A DNA stretch of 64,000 nt from Paramecium pentaurelia (Eukaryota; Ciliophora; Oligohymenophorea; Peniculida; Parameciidae). Of the stretch, positions 51,002 to 63,480 are shown one piece after another (the first letter of the stretch is position 1; each line of letters begins with the position of its first letter). The DNA lies in contig CAJJDO010000035.1 of assembly GCA_905183005.1 (NCBI GenBank), forward strand, positions 518,338-582,337. The letters run 5' to 3'. The notes beneath the pieces were generated by a model. It had not been told where the DNA came from. It worked only from the letters and a program-made list of their open reading frames with translations, and did not search any database. Position numbers and translations under genes: made by a program.

Positions 51002-51325
51002 TTTATATATTTGAACAATAATATTATTTAATTAAATATAATTATGTTTATACTACTTCTGGCTGAATAAGTGAATAATCAAAGAGTAGATCACTATTAT
51101 TCAGAAACCTTAATAAAATTTATACTATTTTAATTTACTATTTTCAACTAAGTTTTTGCATAATATAATTATTATTTTTACATATAAATATCTATCCAAA
51201 TATTCTTTAGCTTAATATACTTAATCAATAGTATTCTTTTTAAGATTTTATATTATTTTTGAGTTTGAAATTGAATTAAATGTTTAAATAGAAGCATAAT
51301 TAAATTATTAATATTATTTCAAAAA
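51002..51325. other. intergenic, nothing recognised
   Basis: 324 bp of A/T-rich DNA between two minus-strand genes; presumed promoter of the SPF45-like gene. Confidence 0.4.
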
Positions 51326-54285
51326 TCAACTTGATTTCTTTTTCTTTTTATTTTTATTCCCAAGTTTTTCTCTAAGTTATTTATCTTTTCTTTGATCAAC
51401 TTCCATTTACTCTTTAATATCTTAACCTTTCGACATATCTTTCATTTTCATATATAATAAGTCCAATCTATAGAGACAATCAGATGGCAAGGGACTTGAT
51501 TCTAACTCGAGAATATATGGTCTAAAGAAATGATTATATATAATTACCTATGAACTTCAATATCCCAATATGTAACATTATCAAATTATAAAAATGAAGT
51601 CCATCTACCTTTAATATTGATATTATATGTATCCAAAATTTCTTAAGGTAATATTTTTAATTTTATGCCTGAATTAGTTTTGTGAGCTTTTAAACATTTT
51701 TAAATACATTCTGGTGTGACTTTACAAATTTTCCCAATAAATTAATCTATTTTTTAAGATGAAGAACTAAAAAATCCAGCATTTTTATCCTTTGGATTGA
51801 ATGTAATTTCTACTAATAATTAATGTTCAGGTTAAAAACAATAACTTCTTTTATGACAATTAACACTTCTTTATCCTAATAAAACTCCATATAACATAAA
51901 TGGCTAGGCCATATAATAAAATTTAAGATTAGTATTTTAGAAATGTATTTAAGAATGTCCTTGTTATTCACCAGCCAAACTATTAGTTCCCATGTTAACC
52001 AAAGGACAGAATGACCCAAACAATTTATAACCTCTTCCATACATAATATAATTAGAAATAGGAGGATGATGTGAAGTTTACTCTAAATATATAGGACATC
52101 CTTTAATTCTACCCTCAAATGTTTCTCCAATGATTGGGTTGAATGGCTTTTCTTATTGAACTCCCATCATAAAACTTGCCAAATGAAATGAAACTGTGAG
52201 CTTTAATTATTCAAAAATATCTGTAGTTTAAGCAGCTTTTTCAAGAAAAACAGGAGCATGTCCTTGACCTCTAGCCATTCTCTCTAAAAATGATCTAGCT
52301 TCAAAAACTTAAATTGGTAATGAGACAGACATTAAGGATTTTCCACTTAATAAATTTGATCCCATTCTTTTGATTATATCTAATAAGACACTTCTTTAAT
52401 CACTGATTAATTTTTTATTTGTATATATAAGTCCTCCTTTTTTTGGATCAACTTCATAATATTTAGTCAGTAAGAAATGACCATCTTCTTTGGTTGTTTC
52501 TAGAAACTTTTCCAAACCAGGAAGTATATTTTAATTAAATTATCTTTAAATTGATCTTTAAATAAATTATCCTGTCTAAACCAAATCTAAAATTTCTTTA
52601 TATTCTTGAAGTGATTGTTGTTAATGTTGTTCAGATGTAATTCTTTATACTTCAGGTACTAATTGAATAAAGGATATCTACAAATTATCAATATCGTCGT
52701 CAGCATTCTTAATTAATACATGTTCAGTTTATTATTTAATATAATTATCTGCTTGAAGTATTTAATTATCAATATTTTCTAAATTGAGTAGAAATCTTTT
52801 CATTACTTCTTCTCCTTTTTCTCTATTTTCACACTCTAAATATATGTCTTCAATAATTTAAGCTTTAAACTTATCTTCTTGTTTTGCTTAAATAAGAACA
52901 CATGATCTAGTAATCTTAAATTCATCAGTTCCTTCAGCTTTATCCTTATCAATTTGATTATGATGTATCTCATTCCCAATATATTTTTTCATAATACAAT
53001 ATGCATTTTCATCTATTTAAAAATGCTTTTATGTATATATCAATCTAATCTTCTCATTTTAATTAAGTGTATGTGATTTTGGTTATTTTGAGAAACTCTC
53101 CTATGAAAAGAATTCATGTTCTATATCCTTTTAACTTTAAGGCTTATTTTATTTAAGTTGATTATTTTAAAACTTTTCCCCCATATCAAATTCTGTGTAA
53201 ATAATTGCACAATCCTTCTTAGTTGGAAATACTTAATAAATAGATACTTAAGGGTTCCAATTGTCTCCAAATGTGTGTATTGATAATTCCTATTATATCA
53301 AAACATGGTTACATCGAAAATCCTCGCAGGAGGCATTTCTGATTTTAAAAAGAATCTCATATGCAATTAATCATTAGGGTCTTAGTATAGTTATTTGGTT
53401 TAAGATTAAAATAAAACTTTAAATGAATGGATATCCGAAAATCCTTATAAATTCTCTAAAGTATTTTCTAATATTATCTCAATGTCATTCTTGTTGTTAT
53501 AACAGTATTTACTTATAAAAATTAAGGTAATAATGGAATGATCTATCTCATTCGAGAAACTTAACTTGGCTTTATTGCCATTGAAGGAACTCCTTGATTT
53601 ATAACTCTTTCTGATTCAGGCATAAATTAATCCCACTCTTACAATTTTTTCTCTTTCTTTTCTTTTGTTATTTGCATTGCCAAATATTTCCCATTAAAAA
53701 AATCATACCATTATAATGCTTCTGATTGGTTATTCCAACCAAATCTAGCTAATTTTGGTTCAATTTCTTATGGAGTTTTGAACTTTATTGCCCATTTCCC
53801 TTGATGAAATGCAACAGGATGGATAATATAATTTTGAATTAACAACTACTTTTATGTTTAACCCTTGACGTCAATATACCTGAGTATCTCTCTATATATC
53901 ATGCCCTTACCTATTATTTTAAATCATATATTAAAAGCCTTTCTCCCCATCCCTTTAATACACCACTCTCTTTAAATGCACTACAACTCATTAAGGCATT
54001 CTTATTATTATCTAACATTCTTAAAATTAAATTTATAATATATAAAGTAAATATCAAATGATTTCTAACATATTCTTTATTAATGCTGATAAAATATTAT
54101 AAATATATTCTATGGAACAAGCTTTTTAATACAATTCTTTGCAGTTCATAGATATCAAATTCTAATAAACACAAATCTAATCCAAAATCCTTGATAACTC
54201 CTTTCTCTTTCAAAATATTCGTTAATCCTATAATCAATTAATCTTTTGGTTCTTCATTCAAAACATAAAAAAAATGTTGTTACAT
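51326..54285 (-). CDS. oxysterol-binding protein-related protein (PH + ORD)
   Basis: A lipid-transfer protein that moves sterols or PI4P between membranes at contact sites. The ORD at about 52420-51530 carries the diagnostic block 'YLEQTSHHPPISNYIMYG' and the upstream FNPIIGETFEG and FHLASFMMGVQQEKPFNP. A PH domain lies at about 54010-53680 (ESGVLKGWGERLLIYDL, then ILRYIDVKGQTQ, ending ALQWYDFFNGK). The two are joined by coiled text. A 23-nt intron ending GAG connects the PH strands. The C-terminus is Lys-rich (GNKNKKKKKSS, TGA 51328-51326). The N-terminal limit is uncertain: ATG 54018 starts right at the PH domain, and ATG 54285 adds about 90 residues. The mid-part near 53450-53150 has unplaced introns. 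Confidence 0.85.
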
Positions 54286-54359
54286 TCTTTTAATAATTAA
54301 AATCCATACTCAATTTCCAAACATTAATGAGTTAAACAATAGTATTTTAAAGATCAATT

Positions 54360-54890
54360 TCAATTACTATCTGCAATTATGCTAAAGGAATGTAGTTAAT
54401 ATTCACAAAATATAAGATCCTTGCGTATTACTTAAATTATTTAGTATATTTAATATTAATTAACATGAGTGTAATTCAAATTATTGAGGATCCCTTGATA
54501 TAGTTCTAAAATAATAAATTTGAATTTAAAAATTCTAATGATGCATTTACATTTTGAAACAAGTTTAACATAGATTTAAAATATTTAATTTACTTGATTT
54601 AATCAATTCTAATTGTTAAGTGTTAATAAATTCGGTTTTTAATTTTCTCTAAAAAATTCTATTAAATTGAAATTTCCAATATTCTATTTTTGCTTTAAAT
54701 TCTTAATCTCTAGTTCTAATTTTGCTATAACTAATTTAATAGAAATATAAATGTCTTCAACATCTTCCATAAGATCATCAATACAATTTGAAAGGTGAAA
54801 TTAGAATACTATGATTTCAAGATAGATATCACCTTTTTAAAATTTAAATACTAAATGAAGCATTATTTTATCTTCAAATAATTTAAACAT
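54360..54890 (-). CDS. hypothetical protein, exon structure unresolved
   Basis: Clear coding-quality segments sit in different frames on the minus strand: MFKLFEDKIMLHLVFKFQKG and ISIKLVIAKLELEIKNLKQK, then KTEFINTQQLELIKSSKLNI, then ISRDPQQFELHSCQLILNIL ending SYIFIIADSN at TGA 54362-54360. A 25-nt GT-AG joins the last two exons; the first joins could not be placed. Helical and mildly acidic; no family was recognised. It might be a separate small gene or extra 5' exons of the OSBP gene. Confidence 0.4.
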
Positions 54891-55422
54891 ACTATCCACA
54901 AAAGATTAGATAATTTTAGGGAATAAAAATTATTAATCCAAGGATAGAAATAGTAATCAATTTAGAAAGAAATCAATGAACCTATGCTTTCAAAGAAAAC
55001 AATTTAAACAGAGCCAAAATGAAATACAGTATCATTGAATGCTGAATGATATTCTAATGTTATAACCAAAAAAATTCTACAAACATAATATTTATCAATA
55101 TTCTTAATAAAATTAAATAGTTTACAATTCGCAAAATTTCTTAAGGATTATATCAATCTTAATAAATATACTTATAAGCAAATATAAACTATTAATTTAT
55201 TTAATAAATTGAAGATTTATTGAATAAATGGACAATTGATAAAACTAAAATTTATATAACAATAAATATATAATAAAAATATAGATAGGAAATTCATAAA
55301 ATTGATTATAGATTAAACATTAAGTATAGGAGTTTAGACACATAAAGGATTTATATATTATGATTTAAATTATTTCAAAAAATATAAGGATTACATTAAT
55401 TAAAAATTACTCTAAGTAAATT
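54891..55422. other. intergenic, nothing firm
   Basis: Spacer between divergent transcripts. The first part may contain a further 5' exon of the minus-strand gene (open to about 54960); the rest is A/T-rich with short chance frames. Confidence 0.35.
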
Positions 55423-57463
55423 ATGAATAAAAAGTAAGAATCATTTACTAGAGTACTTAAAGAGAAGATAAAACTTATGGATATTTTTGGTTAATCCATA
55501 TAATTAAGTTTTAGATAAGAAGAGCAACATACAACTTTTGTTGGGGGAGTAGCTTCAATCTTCGTATTGGCGACAATTATCAGTTTTTTCTATTCAAACA
55601 TTATTGGATTTTTTACAATGAATTAAGTCAAATCCTCAACAGAAATGATTTTTGAAGATGATCCTGGAATTATTTAATTGAATTCTAATTCCTTTATGTT
55701 TGCTATTTAAATTGAGCATGACAATTTTGTTGATACACCCTACTTTAATATTACTGTAGAATAGAGACATTATAAAAATCAAAATGGCACTCTTACAAAA
55801 CTACCTAATGAATATATTGATTTAGTAATATGCACTTAAGATCATTTTTAATAAATATTTTAGTCTTCTAATATTGATTATGCAGAGTAATTCAAAGATT
55901 TAAACATGACTAACTTCCTTTGTCCCAATATTTAAAAAAATAATGTTTGGACAGTAGGTGGTGCATATACAAGTAAAAGTCTTAATTAAATTAGGTTCTG
56001 ATTATTATTTCTTAAAATTTTCAGTTACTACTTGTGTAAATGATTCATATAGTAATTTCTCATGGAAACCAAAATGCAAAACTTAGGATGAAATGTTTAC
56101 TTAGTTAAAAGCTTAGGGTTCCTTTAGATTTCAACTATTCACTACAAATTTTGTATTTAAATATACTAATTGAAAGATTGTAAATCCAGATTCCCCATAA
56201 GAGTATATTACTCCTTACTTGGCTATTGAACAATTTTACACATTTGTACCAAATCAAATGTTTGTTTAATCTGATATTTTTGTTAGGGAAAAAAGAATTA
56301 ATACAGATAAAGGAATTTTAATGTATCCTATGAATGTTGAAGAAACTATAGCCTATCGAGAACATATGGATAGTAGGTAATAATTTGAAATCGGAGGACT
56401 CAATAGTAATTATTTTGCTGCCTTCTATTTATAGAGAAGTCCTTTTAGTTATAATATATCTAGAAGTTTTGTAACTCTAGATGAATTGTTAAGTTATTTG
56501 GGAGGATTCTCATAATTTATGACTGTGATTTTAGGAATGATAATCAATGTATACAATAAATAGAGTCTTTTGTTGTAGTTGGCAAATGATTTATATGAAT
56601 TTAATTTCCAAGAACAATAAGAAAATACTAGAGCTTTTATATCAAATTTGTTATAGCAATCAAGACATGGAAGAGAAATGATTAAACAAAAAGGTCATAT
56701 TAAAGAATTAAAGATCCATTCAATCAATCCTTTTACATCTAAGCCTCCAATGGATTAAAAAGTTTCTCAAATTATATCACCTTAAAGAACTCAGAATTAG
56801 TTTATTTAGATTTCATCAACACGGTAACTTTAGAGCATTAAAGAGAAGACTTATGATTAATATGAAAAATTCAAATAATTAATGATAAATTAGAAAAAAT
56901 TAACTTTAGGTTTTAGGATATTATTAGGCGATCTTTTGCCATTTGAGTGCTTCTAGGACCCTGAAAGTGTTCTTTTTAAAAAGGCTATGTATTTTTCATC
57001 TTTCAATATTTTAGGAGTCAAGTCAGCAAAGAACTAGATATACGTTTTATCATGAATTAATTACATGAAATCACAAAACTAAAAAAAGTTATATTCAACA
57101 GAGAATAATTCTAACTTTTTAATTTTAGCCATAAACCAACAATAAGTTTAATAAAAGAAAAGAAAAATCGATTATCATCAAAGTAATAAATAATATAATA
57201 TATTTAGATTCTTTTATTTGGGTGAAGAGGAAGCAATTAATAACGAATTATAAAATTAATATAACACATTAGTATAAGCATATTCCAAATTAACATCTTG
57301 TGATACATAATTCTCAGATGAATAGACTTAATTAAACTAAAGAATTATTGGGCTTTTGGGAAGGGATTTGCCTTTATGGATAGAAATGGAATTGCAACAA
57401 GAAAATTCAGAATCCATAAAGGAGCCTGAACCAGATGATTTAGATGAAATTTCTAAAACTTGA
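55423..57463 (+). CDS. two-pass ciliate membrane protein, paralogue A (647 aa)
   Basis: Four introns (55973-55994, 56153-56176 ending AAG, 56989-57014, 57183-57207) give exactly 648 codons. After a short cytosolic N-terminus, 'GQSIQLSFRQEEHTTFVGG' leads into a membrane helix (VASIFVLATIISFFYSN). A ~330-residue non-cytosolic domain follows with Cys residues and the block 'YLAIEQFYTFVPNQMFVQSD'. The second helix comes after 'LDELLSYLGGFSQFMTVILG'. The cytosolic tail is long and polar and ends in an acidic segment. I know this as a recurring 'transmembrane protein, putative' type in Paramecium and Tetrahymena without a described function. Its closest visible relative is the next gene, facing it. 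Confidence 0.8.
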
Positions 57464-57805
57464 AATAATAATATTTCGTTAATTTGACTAAATCACTTGA
57501 ATTTTTCATTAAACTTATTTTCCTTTTCCCTTTGATCATTTTTTTAGGAGTCTATAAGTAATTGTTATTAAAAGTTCAATTCTATTTCAAATGCATCAAT
57601 TAAGTTCACTATTGTTTTTCATTATTCCTTCATTCTTCTTTACCATAAATTATATTCTCTAAATCTATTTAATTATTTATTCTGAAAAACGATCAAAGAA
57701 TTTATTAATAATTACAAAATAGAAAAACAATTAGTTTAATATCTTAATATTTCCCCTTTAATTTTAATTGAATATATAATCATACAAAAAAAAAATGAAA
57801 ATATT
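57464..57805 (-). other. spacer with coding-like minus-strand fragments
   Basis: Between the tails of the two paralogues. On the minus strand two open pieces look coded: FFDRFSEQIIKQIQRIQFMV (about 57700-57600) and VNLIDAFEIELNFQQQLLID...KENKFNEKFK ending at TGA about 57495. They lie in frames one base apart at an A5 run (about 57605), and no GT-AG joins them. It is either a small gene with a one-base sequence error, or a decayed gene. Confidence 0.35.
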
Positions 57806-59878
57806 TCAATTTTATTCTTAAAGTTCTCTTACACTAAATAAGTTTTCCTCATCTTTTAGATCATTGTTTTCTGACTCTACCTATTGTTATTATTAAGCAC
57901 TTAATTCTTTTTCTATTACTTTCATTAATTCAGGACCTAATAATAGAATTAATCTTTAATTAAATCGAATTGATTCTTAAGTTTAATGATCTTATTCTTA
58001 TCCAGTTAATTTTTCATAAGAATTTACTAGATCAGCAAATTGCTTCATCATTCCACAATCTTCTGCTGTTACTATTCCATCAATTATGCATCTAAATTAA
58101 ATTATATTATCTTACCTTGTTGATCTTCTCTTATTATTATCTTAAATTAATGCTATTTTCGGTTTTCGACTAAAATTAAAAAGTGTTATTTATTCAGAAT
58201 TAAATAAAACTTATTTTAATTTTGTTAATTCATGAAGTTTTTTGATAATATATTCAATATCTAATTCTTTATTAACTTAATCACTGAAAATAATAAATAT
58301 TATATATACATAGCTCTTTGTAATACTAAACAATCATTATCTTTTAAAGATTCTATAGGAATTATAGAACTTAACATTACTCTAAAACCTAATCCAATAA
58401 CATGTTTCCTTTTTAAAAATTCTTTGAAATCTTCATAATATTATAATGTTTTAGCTTTCATTGCAGATAGTCTGGATTACAACACTTATGAAGTAGGTTA
58501 TAATTATTCAATAGATTGTTTTTAGTCAAAAATTTTTGATTTCTTTTTTTAAAAAGGTGTAGATGTTTACAGCATTTCAGGTTTATTTTGAAATGCTGTA
58601 ATAGTTTAAATTTTAGGAATAGTTTCAATTTTTTTAGACATTTTGCTTTTTAACATTTCTCTACCTCTTTCAGTTCTTGCTAATAAGCTATTTAAATGGA
58701 TTTAAGTATTTTATCTAGCTGAACTCATATCAAATTCATATAAATCATTAGCTATAGATATAATCATATGCTATCGATTATAGAATCTTACTATTATACC
58801 CACAACAACAATCATAAATTAAGTGAATCCTCCTAAATAACTAAGTAATTCATCAAGTCTTAAAAATTTTCTATTTATGTTATATGAATATGGACTTCTT
58901 TAAAAATAAAATGCTCCATAATAATTTGGTGTTATTCTTGAAATTTCAAATTATTCTCTTTAATCTCCATAATCTCTAAAAGCAAAAGTTTCATTTTATT
59001 TATCAGCATACATTAATATTCCTTAATCTGTTGTTACTTTTTTTGTTCTAAAAAAAATATCAGATTAAACAAACATTTTATCAGGGACAAAAGTATAGAA
59101 TTAATCAACAGCTAAATAAGGTTATACATAATCTTTTGGTCTATTTGGGTTTATTAACTATTTTTATATTTCTAAAAATTACAAAGTTTGTGGTATAAAC
59201 TTAAAAACGAAAGCTTCCTTAAGATTTTAATGTTTTTTGTATTTCATCTGAAGTTTTACAATTGGGTTACCAAGTAAAATTACTTTATTAAGAATCTTTA
59301 CAATTAGTAATAGAAAACTTTAAAAAGTAATAATCTGTACTTGCCCAAACACCTCCAACTGTCATATTAAGACTATGAATAAAATTGAGATTAGGACATA
59401 AGAAATTTTATAAATTTTATTGTTCAAATTGTTCTATAAAATCCACACTGTACTTTTCAAATAATGGTTAAAAATGTTGAATAGTGCATGGTACTAAATC
59501 AATATATTTATTTGGGTATCGATATTATGTTCCATTTGCATAACGATAATAATGACGCTATTCAACGGTGATATTAAAGTAAGGGTTTGTTGTAAAATTC
59601 TCTTATTCAATTTGCACTGCAAACATAAAGTGATCTTTATCTAAGACCAATACATCAGGATCATCTGCAAAAGTAAATTCTTGAGTAGAAGTAACATTTA
59701 ATTTTGCAAAAAAATTAATTATGTTGGAATAAAAGAAACTGATTATTGTTCCAATTATACATATTGATAAAAATCCACCCATACTTGTTTTATATTTCTC
59801 CTCCTTTCTAAAACTTAAGCTAATCGATTAACCAAATATATCTATTTATTTTAATCCTTCTTTGAATTTCTAAAGCAT
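57806..59878 (-). CDS. two-pass ciliate membrane protein, paralogue B
   Basis: Starts MLQKFKEGLKQIDIFGQSIS at 59878 and ends at TGA 57808-57806. It has the same architecture as paralogue A, block by block: SFRKEEKYKTSMGGFLSI, helix CIIGTIISFFYSNIINFF, DHFMFAVQIEQENF, NPYFNITVEQRHYY, CPNLN, 'YFLKFSITNCKDSQQSNFTW', YLAVDQFYTFVPDKMFVQSD, QRSPYSYNINRKF, LDELLSYLGGFTQFMIVVVG, ANDLYEFDM, and a closing 'LGPELMKVIEKELS' like the tail of A. The extracellular part has NxT/NxS sites. Short introns break the frame at a few points (for example near 59200). Function unknown; probably surface or endomembrane. Confidence 0.8.
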
Positions 59879-61380
59879 TTATTTATTATTGATTATTTAT
59901 TATATCAAGTTTTTAAATAAATTACATTATAAAATAGTACTTGCGTCATATTATAATCTGTTAAAGAATATTAAATTTGAAAAAGTTAACACTTATTTCA
60001 TTAATTTTTATAAGCTTTTTCACATTATCAACAATTGATATTTGTAAATTATTATTAATATAATTTGATAATATATATATATATTTTAAGATTATTAATC
60101 TGGAATTATGATAAAATTGTGTTTCTTCTATAATCTTATTACTTGTTTTTAACATAATTATATTCCAGAGCATTTTAATTTAAACCTAGATTATCATTAA
60201 GATTTTAATTATAGTAAACAATCAATAATTAATTGAAAAGTAACTACTCTAATTTAACTTTCTTCTTAAACTATTTTTACCAAGATATAAGATACTCTAA
60301 TAATTTTTTTTCGGATTAATATCATTCTGTTTTCATTTCTTATATAGTTGTAATGTGTCCTTGCCATTTTTTTTTCTTTTGTAAAATTTTCATTCATTTT
60401 AAGTTTTTACTCTAATGCGCTTTTTTACTATAATAATATAGCTAAATAACAGTTAAAAAATATTTTAATTATTAACTAATATTATAAATAATTTTCCATA
60501 AGATAATAACTTTTAAACTTGATATTTATTAAATGATTTTTTCTCTTTATCCTTTTTTCAATTACTTGTTAAATTATGTACTCTTAATTGAATTAATATT
60601 CTGAACATTTTTGAAAAATTAAAAAAGACAAATTTTATGTTCCAGAAAATAGAATTGAAATTTAAAAAGGTTTAACGAACTCTAATTCTAAAAGGAAGTA
60701 TTATCTTGAAATGAAGTAATTTAATTAAAGATTACAGTATTACAAGAATTGTATTTTATTGAATATAGTTTATTGTAGATTCTAATTTCAAAAGAAATGC
60801 AAATCATTACTCTATAAGTTAAATAATTTGTCAATTAATGAAATTCAATAAAAAGTGATAATCAAATTTTACATACAACTTAAAAATTATAATTTAAATC
60901 AAGTATCTTGTAAGATATTAGCATTTTTTAAATTTTAATTAGACATTTACTAAAGAAATTAAAGCTCTTGGAAGTTTGTTGAATTTATGTTGAATTTAAA
61001 GAAAAAGTGATCAATTTCGATAAAAACAACAAGAACTTTAGTATATATATAAGTTGAAACTCCTAGATTAAAGTAATCTTTAAATATTGATTCTCAATAA
61101 TTAAACCATAATAATAACAAATCTATTTCCTATATATATTTTTGGTAAACTTTATTTACTTTTAATCCTATATCTGATGCTATTTTAATTTTCTTGTATT
61201 AGCAATTATCTTTTCAAAATTTATATTGACTTAATCAAAGGATGATTTAAAATACCCTTTTTCACATTTTATTATGCTGAATCCTAATTAACTGTTTGAT
61301 AAATATAAGTTGTTTAATAGATTAGCTTTTCTTTTCCTTCATTCAATCCTAGAAAGTATTATTTATTGTATTTGATTGAT
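59879..61380. other. A/T-rich DNA without a recognised gene
   Basis: About 1.5 kb of A/T-rich sequence. A minus-strand open stretch at 59961-60173 is Ile/Asn-rich and looks like chance. No RNA gene or repeat family was recognised. Confidence 0.4.
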
Positions 61381-63480
61381 TATTTGTAATCATACAATCA
61401 GTTTTCAGTTAGTCTTGTAAATCAATTACTTCTAAATTAGAAAGAATTATTGAGATCAATTTATAGTATTTTCTCCTCAAATATACTAGATCTCTTTGGC
61501 AAATCATAATTAAATACTCCTAACAGTTCTAATAATTCCAAACAACCCATAATAATATCTAGCATTTAAGAAACATGTTGTCCCTAATATAATTTACAAT
61601 TAAATAAACATAAAACAATTGATTATCTTAACTATCAAACATTAGGTCAGAAATCAAATTAATCCTTTTTCTTAGGTTTAAACTCTTAAAATGATTGATT
61701 TTTTTATTCAAAAATAGATGTCGCATAGGCTATGCATTAATTTACTAAAAATCCGAATATCATCTATAATATAAATTCATTCCTTACTTAATTTCCTCAT
61801 TCAGATAAATAAACTTATCAGTAAATTAATAATTTGTTCATATTAATTCTTGATTTACTCCATAAAAATAGTATAAAATTTATAATTAATTATGAAAAAT
61901 AATATATTGTAAATTTATTCTAATTTGTATCTTTAATCTAAGAATTTTAATTTTAATCATTTTAAATAATGATGACAATTCTCATAATAAATTTTAATGT
62001 TTTACAGTATAAATATAATAAATATTAAATCAACATATATAGGTTTTTCTTAAATACCAATAAAAATGGCTTTGATATTGTGAATATGTTCAACCTCTTG
62101 TTGACACTTCACTATTTTCAGTATTTCTTAAACAATAAAGTCTGAGAGATAAAAGTAAAGGATATGAAATTTTTGATGAATTAGCTTTTTGATTCTGGAA
62201 AAATGAATAAATTTTAATCTGTTGATGGAAAAGTTTTTAATATTTTATAATTGCAAAAATAAATAATTGTATTTTCTAATCTTAAATTTTTGCTTTTTTT
62301 TAAAGAGAATCCTTATTAATTCATTAATTTCTTTTTTATATTTTATTGAAATAAATGTACATGTAAGTTGACATTAAAGTTAATTATTATGTGAAATTTC
62401 ATTATTACTAGTAATATTTTCACTTCTAATTAATGATTTTAAAGAGGTTGATTAAAAAAGATATCACTCTATTTGAATTAAAATGGTTTTTATCTAGATA
62501 AGCCTGCCTACTAATATAATTTAATTAGTTATAATATCAAGATGCATGAAAGGTGATGGTTCTGTGTAATAACTATATTCTAGATGAATAAGTTGATATA
62601 AAAAGAAAAATAAAATGAAAAATAATATTGAAAGAAAGTTCTTTTTATCTTTAAAGAAATTTTCTAAGAATAACTCATATATAATTCTTGTATAATGTCT
62701 TTGTCTATTAAGGTATTCATTTTTTCAGTATTTTCTTTGCTAGTTCTCTCTTAAATAAAAAAAGAGCTTCCTATGTCACACTTTAATGAACTATCCTAAT
62801 TTTTTTTCTTGGAATTTCTTTCTTTAATACAGTCTCTGTTTCTAAGTTCGATTTATCTTAGTCTTTCATCAATTTTATTAATTCAAGAATAACTTTCTTA
62901 TTATAAATTTGTAAATCTTTCTAGAACAAAATATAGAAAATCCTGCAAATTCCTTTATTATATATTATTAACAATAATAGTTTGACAGCATACTCCATTT
63001 ACTATATTTTAAGGATTGCTAGCGTAAGGAATTAATAATAATAATAACTTATACTCTACAATTTACATATGCATTAATAATTACTTTAATTTTAATAGGA
63101 ATTATTACAATCCTAAGTGAATTAAAACATAAAAGAGCTCTTACTCTAATAATTATTCATCATTCTAAATATATATATTCTGACAATGAAGAATCCAATA
63201 AATCAAATTTATTTGAGTAACTATCACATATCAGAAATTTGTTTTAAAATCTTATAAATAACAATATTAAACTATACAATTCTTTTAGAAATGATGTGGC
63301 AAATTAATTATAAAATACCTTATATATATAATACTAAAAAATAAAGTAATATTACAATCAATCCTAAAAGTTATATTAACTATCATAAAATATGAAAAAT
63401 GAAAGTGTATTCCATACTAAAAGATGATAAAAGGCTGCTGATAAAGATTGAATTAATTGCATAAAGTTTATTTGATTTAA
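61380..63480 (-). pseudogene. possible decayed minus-strand gene
   Basis: Several pieces look like real protein on the minus strand but are split by TGA and frame changes that short introns do not repair: ELAKKILKK preceded by NLETETVLKKEIPRKKIRIV (about 62840-62730), YSYYTEPSPFMHLDIITNQI (about 62590-62500), KEINELIRILFKEKQKFKIR (about 62340-62270), and MLDIIMGCLELLELLGVFNY (about 61570-61500). A hydrophobic section upstream (about 63120-62990) suggests a membrane protein. The family was not recognised. It could also be an intact gene with many introns I failed to place. Confidence 0.3.

Noticed and set aside
59961..60173. Minus-strand 70-codon ORF
   Set aside because: Ile/Asn/Lys-rich reading of A/T-rich DNA; such frames are expected by chance with a single stop codon.
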